From: UBA877 sp034436335
Lineage (GTDB): Bacteria > Chloroflexota > Anaerolineae > Anaerolineales > Villigracilaceae
DNA: 64,000 nt
Reading direction: 5' to 3'
Assembly: GCA_034436335.1 (NCBI GenBank)
Contig: DAOTVO010000048.1
Coordinates: 1 to 64,000 of the forward strand
This document shows, piece by piece, positions 55,365-63,908 of the stretch. A program made the translations under genes and the position numbers. Each line of letters begins with the position of its first letter. Position 1 is the first letter of the stretch. Below the pieces are notes generated by a model. The model saw only the letters and a list, made by a program, of their open reading frames with translations. It did no database searches and was not told the DNA's origin.

Positions 55365-55811
55365 ATGTTCAAACGCAACCATTCAAGCACTCCCCCTCCC
55401 GTGGTGCAGGCCGTGGAGCGAATTACTTCTGTGCTGGGTGCAGGCATTATCTGGCAAGGCAACATTAGCGGCTCCGGCGGTGTGCGCGTGGAAGGCGTTT
55501 TCGAAGGACAGATCGCTCTCAAAGGTTTGTTGGTGGTGGGCGAAACCGGCAAAGTGACCTGCGAGAATGTCTGCGCGCAGACGGTGATCGTTGCGGGGGC
55601 GATAAAGGGAAATATCACCGCGCAGAAGGTCGAAATCCGCTCCACAGGGCGGGTTTGGGGTGATATCGTCACGATGGCCTTTGCCACCGAGGAAGGCGCG
55701 TTCCTGCGTGGCCAAATCCGCATGGAAGAGGCGGTGGACTTGGGGTTCGACCGACCCGAAACCTCTTCTGCCGAGGCCGCACTCGCCGGGGCAAACGGAA
55801 CATCTGCATGA
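55365..55811 (+). CDS. Bactofilin
   Basis: A 148-residue polymer-forming cytoskeletal protein. The beta-helical bactofilin (DUF583) core runs from SVLGAGIIWQGNISGSGGVR to STGRVWGDIVTMAF, with hydrophobic residues at six-residue spacing and GNITAQKVEI near 85. The ends are short and disordered. Bactofilins scaffold cell shape or polar structures. It lies 23 bases after the glycosylase gene. Confidence 0.92.
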   Translation: MFKRNHSSTPPPVVQAVERITSVLGAGIIWQGNISGSGGVRVEGVFEGQIALKGLLVVGETGKVTCENVCAQTVIVAGAIKGNITAQKVEIRSTGRVWGDIVTMAFATEEGAFLRGQIRMEEAVDLGFDRPETSSAEAALAGANGTSA

Positions 55812-55884
55812 ATCGGCCCTCTTCCCTGGTTTTCTTTGTTGCCTGTTTTGAGCAGGCCCATCTGAGTTCGGCGGAGATTTGTCT

Positions 55885-56799
55885 GTGAGCAGTTCGGTGC
55901 AGCGCGATTATTTCCCGCCTCGGCAACAGGGGACAGCAATCCATGCTACGCTCGTTGTCGCTCTGACGCTCATTGCCGTCACGGCTGCCTGGCTGGCGAC
56001 GAATACGCCCATCGGACCGCGTTTTACCCTGTACCTTTTGGTCGCCGGACTGGCTTTTGCGCCCCTGCCGGTGTTGGGCTATCGCTTATACGTGTTGCAG
56101 CGTGGCGTGTACCGGATCGACCGCGACAAATTGACTATCCTGTGGGGATTGCGCAGCGAGCAAATCCCGATCTCAGATATCGAATGGGTGCGTCCGCCAA
56201 GTTTGTTGGAATCTGCGCTGCCGTTGCCTTTCTTTCATTTGCCCGGTTCCTTGCTCGGTTACCGCCGCGTGCCGAACCTGGGGCTGGTGGAATTCATCGC
56301 TGCCGAAGTGGATACCCTGCTGCTGGTTGCTACCCGCCGACGCATCTTTGCCATCTCTCCTGCCGATCCGGCGGCCTTTGTTCAGGACTTGCAACATGTG
56401 ATGGAAATGGGCAGTCTTTCTCCCGTCCTGCCTCAATCGGTATATCCCTCGTTCATCATCGCTGAGGCTTGGGAAAGCGCACTGACGCGCTATTTGTGGA
56501 TGGCGACGCTGTTTTTGAATATCGGCTTGCTGGCCTGGGTGAGTTTATTGGTGCCAAGTCTCGAGAGCGTCCCGCTGGGCTTTCTGCCTTCAGGCGAGGC
56601 GGGCGCAGCGGTGCCGGCGGCGGGCTTGATGCTCCTGCCGATCATCAGCCTCTTTCTCACGGCGCTGGCCTGGCTGCTTGGCTTGGTCTTCTATCGCCGC
56701 GTTGAACAGCGTCCGCTCTCGCAAATGCTCTGGGCCGGCAGCCTGGTCAGCACGATTCTGTTCCTGATTGCCGTTTTGTTCCTTATCTCTGCTTCTTGA
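55885..56799 (+). CDS. Membrane protein with PH-like domain
   Basis: A 304-residue protein. Two N-terminal helices (ATLVVALTLIAVTAAWLA, FTLYLLVAGLAFAPLPVLGY), then a bacterial PH-type beta domain (RLYVLQRGVYRIDRDKLTIL, EQIPISDIEWV, LLLVATRRRIFAISPADPAA), and two C-terminal helices. The GTG at 55885 is preferred because GGAG lies 8 bases upstream; a TTG 6 bases earlier is the alternative. Function unknown. Confidence 0.8.
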   Translation: MSSSVQRDYFPPRQQGTAIHATLVVALTLIAVTAAWLATNTPIGPRFTLYLLVAGLAFAPLPVLGYRLYVLQRGVYRIDRDKLTILWGLRSEQIPISDIEWVRPPSLLESALPLPFFHLPGSLLGYRRVPNLGLVEFIAAEVDTLLLVATRRRIFAISPADPAAFVQDLQHVMEMGSLSPVLPQSVYPSFIIAEAWESALTRYLWMATLFLNIGLLAWVSLLVPSLESVPLGFLPSGEAGAAVPAAGLMLLPIISLFLTALAWLLGLVFYRRVEQRPLSQMLWAGSLVSTILFLIAVLFLISAS

Positions 56800-56806
56800 G
56801 TGCAAT

Positions 56807-57610
56807 ATGGCTAAATTACTTCTCGGTTTTGCTCTAGCAGCCGTCATCGCCTATGCCGCTTACCGCGCTCGCAGTTTGAGCAAATCGGGCGCGTGGGGCG
56901 CTCTGCTCACCGGTACGCTCATTTTTGGCGTGGGCGGCTGGCAGTGGGCGGTACTTTTACTGGGCTTTTTCATCTCTTCCAGCCTGTTGACGCGTCTCTT
57001 CGGTCGGCGCAAAGCGTCCTTGAACGAAAAGTTTGAAAAGGGCGGACAGCGCGACCTCGCCCAGGTGCTGGCCAACGGGGGCGTGGGCGCTCTCTTTGCG
57101 GCGCTTTCTCCCTTTTTCCCCGCCTCGCCCTGGACCTGGGTAGGGTTCGCGGCCTCGCTGGCGGCGGTCAACGCTGATACCTGGGCGACCGAACTGGGCG
57201 TTCTCAACCCGCATCTGCCGCGCCTCATCACCACGGGCAAACCGGTTGAGCGTGGCACATCGGGCGGAGTTTCCCTCTACGGCACGTTAGCCGCAACGGC
57301 GGGGGCAGGCTTTATTGCTTTGTTGGCCGTCCTTGTCACCCCCTCCCTGTTTTCATTTTTCTCTCCCATCTTGCTCTTTGCTTTCCTCACGCTGGCCGGG
57401 CTGATCGGTGCGCTATTCGACTCGCTGCTGGGCGCCACCGTGCAGGCCATCTACCGCTGTCCGCAGTGCAACAAAGAGACCGAGAAGCATCCCCTGCACA
57501 CCTGCGGCGCGCAGACGGAGCAAATCCGCGGCTGGAAGTGGCTGAACAATGACCTGGTCAACCTGGGCTGCGCGTGGATGGGCGCAGTGGTGGGGATACT
57601 TCTCATTTAG
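56807..57610 (+). CDS. DUF92 family membrane protein
   Basis: A 267-residue polytopic protein with the DUF92 (TIGR00297) features: SGAWGALLTGTLIFGVGGWQ, SLNEKFEKGGQRDLAQVLAN, the conserved NADTWATELG near 120, GTSGGVSLYGTLAA and the C-terminal ALFDSLLGATVQAIYRCPQC. The plant homologue VTE6 is a phytyl-phosphate kinase; the bacterial role is not established. It starts 7 bases after the preceding gene. Confidence 0.9.
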   Translation: MAKLLLGFALAAVIAYAAYRARSLSKSGAWGALLTGTLIFGVGGWQWAVLLLGFFISSSLLTRLFGRRKASLNEKFEKGGQRDLAQVLANGGVGALFAALSPFFPASPWTWVGFAASLAAVNADTWATELGVLNPHLPRLITTGKPVERGTSGGVSLYGTLAATAGAGFIALLAVLVTPSLFSFFSPILLFAFLTLAGLIGALFDSLLGATVQAIYRCPQCNKETEKHPLHTCGAQTEQIRGWKWLNNDLVNLGCAWMGAVVGILLI

Positions 57611-57639
57611 AGAAAGATTTTTGGGTTCTACCATTTTGA

Positions 57640-57722
57640 CGGGAAAAGCAAAAGCGCAGCCGCGGATGACGCGGATTCACGTGAAATTTTTTTGGTAATC
57701 CGCGAAAATCAGCGCAATCCGC
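57640..57722. repeat. CGCGGATT-type palindrome
   Basis: CCGCGGATGACGCGGATT on the left and AATCCGCG...CAATCCGCG on the right are mirror arms around a T7 centre. It lies between the convergent DUF92 and HerA-like genes. Confidence 0.85.
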
Positions 57723-57732
57723 GTCCAAAGAA

Positions 57733-59418
57733 TCAATACCCCAACTCCTTCATAATCTGCGCCTCGTCCTTCTTGCCGCCGACGCCGAGCAACTCGCGCC
57801 AGAAGTCCTCGCCGTAGCGCCGCGAGCGCACCGGCAGGGGCATCGGCACGCCCCAGCCGAGCAGCAGGACTTCTTCCTTCGGCTGCAGCCGCGCCAACAT
57901 GCCGCGCAGCGACTCGCGTCCCGCCAGCCCCGAAAGGACGGCGTGAATGTCGTCCTCGTCGCCCAGCCAGCCGGAGATGCGCGTCCCCAACTGCGACATG
58001 ACCTCGTCGTAAATCTGCGAGGGACGCTGGTCCACGATGAGCAAAGTGACGTAGTACTTGCGCATCTCGCGGGCGATGGCGGCGAAGGTCGTCTGGGCGG
58101 CCATCTCGCGGTTGAGCAGTTTGTGCGCCTCCTCCAGCACGATGACCAGTTGCCGCGGTTCGTCCTGACCGCTGGAGCGGAAGGCGTTGGTCTTGTTTTC
58201 CCACACCTGGCGGATTTTGCGCGTCAGCAGGTTGGAGACGAAGAGATAGTCCAGGTCGCTCTCGAATTGGCCGAAGGATAGGATGATGTGCTTGCCCGCC
58301 TCCAGCGAACGGACGATTTCCCCGAGCGAGTCGGCGGCGGGCTGCTCGACGATGTACGGTTTGTCGAACAGGCGGCGCAGTTTGTCGTGCAGGCCCTCGG
58401 CGGCCATGACGTTGACGCCGTGCGCGTTGGCCCAGGCAGCGACGCTCTCCGGATGCGGGACGCGCTTGGTCTTGCCGCGCTCGTCCTCGATTTCGATCTC
58501 TTCGCGGTTCATGGCCTTGAATTTGGCAAACCAGCCGCGGCCCAGGCTGTGTTCGAGGGCATGCAGGACGGTCGGGGCGGTCTCGCGCAGGTTGAGTTCG
58601 CCGGTGAGCAGTTCGATGTCGGCGGGGGTGATCTCAGAGGCGGCGATTTCCAGGTTGAAGTCCGGCGTGTTGTTCCGAATCAGCGCCTTCGGCCCCAGCC
58701 CGACCACCCGCACGCGGCCGGCAAACTTGGTCTTCAGGCCGGTCACCTTTTCGCCCGTGTCGGAGGCGACGTCGTCGAAACCGTACTCGTTGTGCATGTC
58801 GAAGACGAGCACCGAAGCCTTGCCCTTGTGCATCAGGCCGGCCAGCAGCAGACGGGTCAGGAACGATTTGCCCGTGCCGGTCGCTCCGAAGACGCCCGCC
58901 GAACGCTGGACGAAGGTATCCAGGTCGACGCGCACGGGGTGGCCCTGCTCGCGGGTGTAGCCGATGACGAAGTCGCCGCGGTAGATTTCGTCAATGTCGC
59001 CGGCCGAGGCCAGCCGCACCGGGGCGTGATGCGGCGGCACGGTCTTGACCGGACGCGGGCGCGGCGGATGGTTGGCCTTTTCTTCCGCCCAGGCCTGATA
59101 CGCCGGCGTCCCCGGCTCGGGGCCGCGTTCGAGCATCAGGGCGGGGAGGATTTCCAGGTTGGTGTAGAGCGTCTGGCCGTGCAGGGCGCGCGCCAGGGCG
59201 GGCGGGAGGCGCGTCTCCGATTGTTCGTCGGCGAAGCGCGGGTCGGTGGCGCCCAGTTGCAGGTCGGTGACGAGGCCGTAGAACAGCCACTCGCCGCTCT
59301 CGACCACGACGAAGGCGCCCTCCTGCACTTCCTGCGCGGGGAGGGTCAGCCGGGCGCGGAAGGATTCTTTCAGCCCGCCGCCGATGATGTAGCCAATGGG
59401 GTTAGGAGTATTTGTCAT
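57733..59418 (-). CDS. herA: HerA-like DNA translocase ATPase with HAS-barrel domain
   Basis: A 561-residue FtsK/HerA-superfamily ATPase. Residues 1-60 form a HAS-barrel (IGYIIGGGLKESFRARLTLP). Walker A GATGTGKSFLTRLLLAG is near 165, Walker B LVIVLEEAHKLLN near 415 and the arginine-finger region YVTLLIVDQRPSQI near 445. HerA translocates DNA and usually works with the nuclease NurA in end resection or in defence systems; no NurA is in the window. The start at 59418 is chosen over the ATG at 59430 with little difference. An apparent N-terminal extension of some 120 residues comes only from the repeat array at 59441. Confidence 0.9.
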   Translation of the reverse strand: MTNTPNPIGYIIGGGLKESFRARLTLPAQEVQEGAFVVVESGEWLFYGLVTDLQLGATDPRFADEQSETRLPPALARALHGQTLYTNLEILPALMLERGPEPGTPAYQAWAEEKANHPPRPRPVKTVPPHHAPVRLASAGDIDEIYRGDFVIGYTREQGHPVRVDLDTFVQRSAGVFGATGTGKSFLTRLLLAGLMHKGKASVLVFDMHNEYGFDDVASDTGEKVTGLKTKFAGRVRVVGLGPKALIRNNTPDFNLEIAASEITPADIELLTGELNLRETAPTVLHALEHSLGRGWFAKFKAMNREEIEIEDERGKTKRVPHPESVAAWANAHGVNVMAAEGLHDKLRRLFDKPYIVEQPAADSLGEIVRSLEAGKHIILSFGQFESDLDYLFVSNLLTRKIRQVWENKTNAFRSSGQDEPRQLVIVLEEAHKLLNREMAAQTTFAAIAREMRKYYVTLLIVDQRPSQIYDEVMSQLGTRISGWLGDEDDIHAVLSGLAGRESLRGMLARLQPKEEVLLLGWGVPMPLPVRSRRYGEDFWRELLGVGGKKDEAQIMKELGY

Positions 59419-59440
59419 ATTTTTCACCATGAGTTTTTTT

Positions 59441-59707
59441 AACACAAAGGGCACGAAGGGTGGCACGAAGGGCACGAAGAAGTCTGTGCGTGTGAAAACA
59501 CAAAGGGCACGAAGGGTGGCACGAAGGGCACGACGAAGTCTGTGCGTGTGAAAACACAAAGGGCACGAAGGGTGGCACGAAGGGTACGAAGAAGTCTGTG
59601 CGTGTGAAAACACAAAGGGCACGAAGGACACGATCAAGTTTTTGTTTTTATGGAACACAAAGTTAGTTGTGGCCTTTGTGTTTCCTTTGTGTCCGTTGTG
59701 TTTGTCA
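59441..59707. repeat. 56-bp tandem repeat array with a terminal inverted arm
   Basis: Three full copies of a 56-base unit (beginning AACACAAAGGGCACGAAGGG and ending AGTCTGTGCGTGTG) start at 59441, 59497 and 59553, with a partial fourth at 59609. An inverted arm (GCCTTTGTGTTTCCTTTGTG, GTTGTGTTT) closes it at about 59660-59707. It separates herA from the methyltransferase gene and contains no gene. Confidence 0.93.
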
Positions 59708-60601
59708 TAGCGGCGCCTCGGCTGGTTGGTAGTCGGCGATTCTTCTCTCTGCCAATTGTACATACTTTTCATCCACTTCATACCCCACGTACCGCCGGCC
59801 GCTCTGGCGCGCCGCAATCGCCGTCTGCCCGCTGCCCATGAACGGGTCGAGGACGACCTCGCCGGCGAAGGTGTAGAGTTGAATCAGCCGCCGCGGCAAC
59901 TCGACCGGGAACGGGGCCGGATGCCCAACCTTGCGCGCCGGCTCAGCGGGGAACGTCCAGATGGATTTGTTGTACTCGAGGAACTCCTCGCGGCTGATGG
60001 TGCTGGCGCGCTTGGCCGGGTTTTCTCGCTTGAAGGTCTGCTTCGAGAAGACGAGGATGTACTCGTGGACATCGCGCAGGGTCGGGTTGGCGGGCGATTT
60101 CCACGATCCCCAGGCGGTGGACGGCGAGGCGCTGGCAGCCTTGTTCCAGATGATTTCGCCGCGCATCAGAAAGCCCAAGTTCAGTAAATCAGGGATTAGG
60201 AATGAGTGCAGGGGGAGATAGGGCTTGCGCCCCAGGTTGGCAATGTTGATGCAGGCGCGTCCGCCCGGCACGAGCACACGATACGTCTCTTTCCAGACGC
60301 GCTCGAGGAAGGCTAGGTACTCCTCCAGCGAGAGGTCGGCGTCGTAGTCCTTGCCCACGTTGTAGGGCGGCGAGGTGACCATGAGATGGACGGAACAGTC
60401 CGGGAGTTCAGTCATCGCCTCGGCGGAGTGACAGAAGATGCGGTCGAGGCAGTCGGGCGGGAGGGGAGTCTCGACGTAGGCGACTTCCTGCTCTTGGGGC
60501 TGGTCGGCGTAGAGGCGGCTGTTGTAGAACGGCGTCGAGTCGTGGCTGACCCGGCCGGGAGAGCCGAAGGAAGAGGTGCGGGTGGGTTTGCGTTTGGTCA
60601 T
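59705..60601 (-). CDS. Site-specific DNA methyltransferase (beta-class, N4-cytosine or N6-adenine)
   Basis: A 298-residue amino-methyltransferase with the catalytic motif MVTSPPYNVGKDYDADLSLE near residue 80 and the SAM-binding motif DPFMGSGQTAIAARQSGRRY near 255. The order catalytic motif then SAM motif is the beta class; TSPPY favours N4-cytosine but adenine is possible. No cognate restriction gene of classic type adjoins it; it sits between HerA-like and HAS-barrel genes. Confidence 0.92.
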   Translation of the reverse strand: MTKRKPTRTSSFGSPGRVSHDSTPFYNSRLYADQPQEQEVAYVETPLPPDCLDRIFCHSAEAMTELPDCSVHLMVTSPPYNVGKDYDADLSLEEYLAFLERVWKETYRVLVPGGRACINIANLGRKPYLPLHSFLIPDLLNLGFLMRGEIIWNKAASASPSTAWGSWKSPANPTLRDVHEYILVFSKQTFKRENPAKRASTISREEFLEYNKSIWTFPAEPARKVGHPAPFPVELPRRLIQLYTFAGEVVLDPFMGSGQTAIAARQSGRRYVGYEVDEKYVQLAERRIADYQPAEAPL

Positions 60602-60615
60602 GGATTTTTAAAAAC

Positions 60616-61209
60616 CTAAACCACCTCCCCCAGCGCGCCCAGCACGGCCATCAGCGTCGGGTAATCGTCGCGCAGCAAGGTGATGAGTTCGCGCGTCGCT
60701 GCCTCGACCCAGCCCGCCTCCTGCGTCTTCTGCTTCACCTCCAGCAGATGCGCCGCCAGCACCTCGCCGACCGGCAGGTCTTTGGCCTGCAGGACATGCC
60801 GGAAGTAGCCAAAACGCCCGGCGGTGACAAAGCGCCTCAGTTCCGCCGCCGAGCAGAGATAGATGACATCCAGGCTGAGCGGCGGACGCGGCGGCAGGAG
60901 GTGATAGATTTTCCCGCCCTGTTCGTAGCCGACCGCCAGCACGCTCATCTCGACCGGCACAATACGCCGCTCGCGGTTGTCGCGCATCACCTCCGCGCTG
61001 ATGTCTCCGGCGGTGACCAGTTGCCGCACCAGGCCATCGTCCTCGATGTGGATGTCAATGATGAGTCCATAGACGGCGTAGCCGTCCTCGAGCGGGGCGC
61101 GGACGAGCGCCCCCAGCGCCGGGGCTTCCAGTTGCGCCACCGAGCAGCCGGCCACGAAGCCGGTCGTGCCGGAGCGCAGAAGATGACCGATTTGAATGGC
61201 TTTCTCCAT
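60616..61209 (-). CDS. HAS-barrel domain protein
   Basis: A 197-residue protein that begins IQIGHLLRSGTTGFVAGCSV and continues PALGALVRAPLEDGYAVYGL, which parallels the HAS-barrel at the N-terminus of the HerA-like protein two genes downstream. The remaining 130 residues are mixed alpha/beta with PVGEVLAAHLLEVKQK near the end. HAS-barrels assemble with HerA/NurA or related ATPases. Starts at ATG 61209 after AGAGGAG. Confidence 0.75.
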   Translation of the reverse strand: MEKAIQIGHLLRSGTTGFVAGCSVAQLEAPALGALVRAPLEDGYAVYGLIIDIHIEDDGLVRQLVTAGDISAEVMRDNRERRIVPVEMSVLAVGYEQGGKIYHLLPPRPPLSLDVIYLCSAAELRRFVTAGRFGYFRHVLQAKDLPVGEVLAAHLLEVKQKTQEAGWVEAATRELITLLRDDYPTLMAVLGALGEVV

Positions 61210-61237
61210 TTCTCCTCTTGTATTTTCTGCTGAAGTT

Positions 61238-62758
61238 TTACTCTACCCAACTAAAGGTGCGCGTCACAGCCTTTTTCCAGCCGGCGTAGAGACGTTCGCG
61301 CCTCCCTGCGTCCATCTGCGGCGTCCATTCTTTGTCCTTTCCCCAATTGGCGCGCAGTTCGTCGTAGTCCTTCCAGAAGCCGACCGCCAGCCCGGCGGCG
61401 TAGGCCGCGCCCAGGGCGGTCGTCTCGGCCACCTTCGGGCGGATGACCGGCACGCCAAGAAGATCGGCCTGGAATTGCATCAACAGTTCGTTGAAGACCA
61501 TCCCGCCGTCCACTTTAAGGGCAGTCAGTTTCACGCCGGAGTCTTTTTCCATCGCGTCCAGCACTTCGCGCGTCTGGTAGGCGGTGGCCTCCAGGGCGGC
61601 GCGGGCGAGGTGCCCCTTGGTGACGTAGCGCGTCAGCCCGACGATGACGCCGCGCGCGTCGGAGCGCCAGTAGGGAGCAAACAGGCCGCTGAAGGCCGGG
61701 ACGAAGTAAATGCCGCCGTTGTCCTCCACCGTGCGCGCCAGGTCTTCGACCTCGGCGGATTTGGCGATGAGGCCGAGGTTGTCGCGCAGCCACTGGACGA
61801 GCGCGCCGGTGATGGCAATCGAGCCTTCCAGCGCGTAGACCGGCTTCTCGCTGCCGATTTTGTAGCCGAGCGTGGTCAGCAGGCCGGAAGTCGAGGGGAC
61901 GGGCGTCGCGCCGGTGTTGAGCAGCATGAAGCAGCCCGTGCCGTAGGTGTTCTTGGCTTCTCCGGGGCTGAAGCAGGTCTGGCCAAAGAGCGCCGCTTGC
62001 TGGTCGCCCAGGTCGCCGGCAACGGGGACTCCGCCCAGGGCGCCCTGCGCCGTGCCGTAGATTTCCGCAGACGAGCGGATTTCGGGCAGCATGGCGCGCG
62101 GGATGCCGAGCAGGCGCAGGATGTCCTCGTCCCAGTCGAGGCTGTGCAGGTTCATCAGCAGCGTGCGGCTGGCGTTGGTGACGTCGGTGACGTGCGCGCC
62201 GGTCAGGTTCCAGATGAGCCAGGTATCCATGTTGCCGAAGAGCAACTCGCCCGCCTCGGCCCTGGCCCGCGCCCCGGGGACGTTATCGAGAATCCACTTG
62301 ATTTTCGGACCGGAGAAATAAGTCGCCAGCGGCAGGCCGGTTTGGGCGCGGAAGCGGTCTTGCCCGCCGCCTTGCGCTAGGTCGTTGCAGATGCCGTCGG
62401 TGCGGGTATCCTGCCAGACGATGGCGTTGTACACCGGCTTGCCGGTCGCCCGCTCCCAGACGACGGTCGTCTCGCGCTGGTTGGTGATGCCGATGCTGAC
62501 GATGGACGGTGGACGGTGGACGGTGGAGGAGGAACGGTCTTCGGTCAACGGTCCATGCTCTACCGAAGCCAGCGCCTGCGATATGACTTCCTGGGTGTTG
62601 CGCCAGATTTCCAGCGGGTCGTGTTCGACCCAGCCGGGGCGGGGATAAATTTGGCGGTGTTCCTTCTGGGCGACGGCGATCACATTCCCGCCGTGGTCGA
62701 AGAGGATGCAGCGGGTGCTGGTGGTGCCTTGGTCAATGGCGGCGATATACTCTGGCAT
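61238..62758 (-). CDS. glpK: Glycerol kinase
   Basis: A 506-residue FGGY kinase: AAIDQGTTSTRCILFDHGGN at the start, WVEHDPLEIWRNTQEVI, IGITNQRETTVVWERATGKP, NAIVWQDTRTDGICNDL, GDLGDQQAALFGQTC, YGTGCFMLLNTG and LKVDGGMVFNELLMQFQADL. It phosphorylates glycerol to glycerol 3-phosphate. About 13 extra residues (EDRSSSTVHRPPSIVS) lie before IGITNQRE compared with E. coli GlpK, encoded by a GGACGGT tandem repeat. Confidence 0.97.
   Translation of the reverse strand: MPEYIAAIDQGTTSTRCILFDHGGNVIAVAQKEHRQIYPRPGWVEHDPLEIWRNTQEVISQALASVEHGPLTEDRSSSTVHRPPSIVSIGITNQRETTVVWERATGKPVYNAIVWQDTRTDGICNDLAQGGGQDRFRAQTGLPLATYFSGPKIKWILDNVPGARARAEAGELLFGNMDTWLIWNLTGAHVTDVTNASRTLLMNLHSLDWDEDILRLLGIPRAMLPEIRSSAEIYGTAQGALGGVPVAGDLGDQQAALFGQTCFSPGEAKNTYGTGCFMLLNTGATPVPSTSGLLTTLGYKIGSEKPVYALEGSIAITGALVQWLRDNLGLIAKSAEVEDLARTVEDNGGIYFVPAFSGLFAPYWRSDARGVIVGLTRYVTKGHLARAALEATAYQTREVLDAMEKDSGVKLTALKVDGGMVFNELLMQFQADLLGVPVIRPKVAETTALGAAYAAGLAVGFWKDYDELRANWGKDKEWTPQMDAGRRERLYAGWKKAVTRTFSWVE
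62501..62528. repeat. GGACGGT heptamer tandem repeat inside glpK
   Basis: GATGGACGGTGGACGGTGGA followed by CGGTGGAGG: three to four copies of a GGACGGT unit read in frame in glpK. Each copy is 7 bases, so gain or loss of one copy would shift the frame; three copies restore it. Confidence 0.85.
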
Positions 62759-62774
62759 AGGGTCTCCTTTTCAA

Positions 62775-62844
62775 CACAAAGGTCTCGAAGATAGCACAAA
62801 GGGCACACAAAGAATCTTTGTGTATCCTTGTGTCCATTGTGTTT
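62775..62844. repeat. AACACAAAG palindrome between glpK and fmt
   Basis: AACACAAAGG and a following GCACAAAGGGCACACAAAG on the left mirror CTTTGTG, TCCTTGTGTCC and ATTGTGTTTA on the right. Its unit is related to the array at 59441. The fmt stop codon (TAA, minus strand) is its outer edge. Confidence 0.85.
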
Positions 62845-63760
62845 ACATCCAGTCTCTTGCTCCGGCCAGGAAAGCCTTGCCGGACATGGGACGTTTGCCC
62901 GCCGGTTGGACTTCTTCGAGGACGAGAATCCCCTCCCCGCAGCCGAGGGCGGGGCGTCCCTCGACCGTCAGCCTGCGTCCTGCGCCCGGGCTTGGTTCTT
63001 GCTCGAGGCGGGCGCGCAGCACCTTGAGCGGCGCGCCGTTCCACTCGAAGTACGCCCCCGGCCAGGGGTTCATCGCCCGCACGCGCCGTTCCAGCGCCGC
63101 GGCGGGCTGACCGAAATCGAGCAGCCCGTCTTCTTTCTTCAGCATCGGCGCGTAGGTGACGCCTTCCTCCGGCTGGGGCTGCGGGACGAGTTCGCCGCTC
63201 AGGTAGGGCGGCAGGGTTTCGAGCAAGAGGTCGGCGCCGAGGCGGGCGAGTTTCTCGAAGAGCGAGCCGCCGGTCTCGTCGGGCGCAATCGGCAGGGCGC
63301 GCCGGGCAAGGATCGGGCCGGTGTCCACCCCGGGGTCCATCTTCATGATGGTGACGCCGGTCTCGCGGTCGCCGTGCAAAATGGCGGCCTGGATGGGCGC
63401 CGCGCCGCGCCAACGCGGCAGGAGCGAGGCGTGGACGTTGAGGCAGCCGAAGGGCGGCAGGTCGAGCACCTCGGGGCGCAGAATCTGGCCGAAGGCGGCG
63501 ACGACGATCAGGTCGGGCGCCCAGGCGCGCAGTTGGTCCATCGCCTCGGGCTGACGGAGTTTTTCGGGCTGGATGACGGGCAGGCCGAGGCGCAGGGCGG
63601 CCTGTTTGACGGCGGGCGGTTTCAGGGTCCCGCCGCGCCCGGCCGGACGGTCGGGCTGGGTCACCACGCCGACGATGGGGTAACGCGCCGCCAGCGCTTC
63701 CAGGCTGGGGACGGCGAAGTCCGGCGATCCCATAAAGACGAGGCGGGGGAGATAAGTCAT
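62843..63760 (-). CDS. fmt: Methionyl-tRNA formyltransferase
   Basis: A 305-residue enzyme that formylates initiator Met-tRNA. RLVFMGSPDFAVPSLEALAA at the start, VVTQPDRPAGRGG, the catalytic segment LNVHASLLPRWRGAAPIQAA (Asn, His) near 108 and GVTIMKMDPGVDTGPIL near 140; the C-terminal domain (VRAMNPWPGAYFEWNGAPLK) is complete. Length is normal. The last codon and stop touch the palindrome. Confidence 0.97.
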   Translation of the reverse strand: MTYLPRLVFMGSPDFAVPSLEALAARYPIVGVVTQPDRPAGRGGTLKPPAVKQAALRLGLPVIQPEKLRQPEAMDQLRAWAPDLIVVAAFGQILRPEVLDLPPFGCLNVHASLLPRWRGAAPIQAAILHGDRETGVTIMKMDPGVDTGPILARRALPIAPDETGGSLFEKLARLGADLLLETLPPYLSGELVPQPQPEEGVTYAPMLKKEDGLLDFGQPAAALERRVRAMNPWPGAYFEWNGAPLKVLRARLEQEPSPGAGRRLTVEGRPALGCGEGILVLEEVQPAGKRPMSGKAFLAGARDWM

Positions 63761-63840
63761 GGTCTGATTTTACTTCGATTTTCCCGAAAGATTAACGCGC
63801 TGTCTGCCAGGGAGTAGTACTTAAGCGGCGTTCAATTTGA

Positions 63841-63869
63841 TTGCTTTTTGTCCATTTTGGGTATACAAT
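63841..63869 (+). promoter_or_regulatory. Promoter of the DUF4870-like gene
   Basis: TTGCTT (63841-63846) and TACAAT (63864-63869) are separated by 17 bases. The following leader of about 32 bases contains AAGGAGG before the ATG at 63909. Confidence 0.6.
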
Positions 63870-63908
63870 AAAAGGGATCACCAAAAAAAAATCCCTAAGG
63901 AGGAACAG

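Noticed and set aside
59419..59817. A 120-residue N-terminal extension of the HerA-like ATPase.
   Set aside because: It consists only of translated 56-bp tandem repeats and lacks a ribosome binding site; HAS-barrel homology begins at the ATG near 59418.
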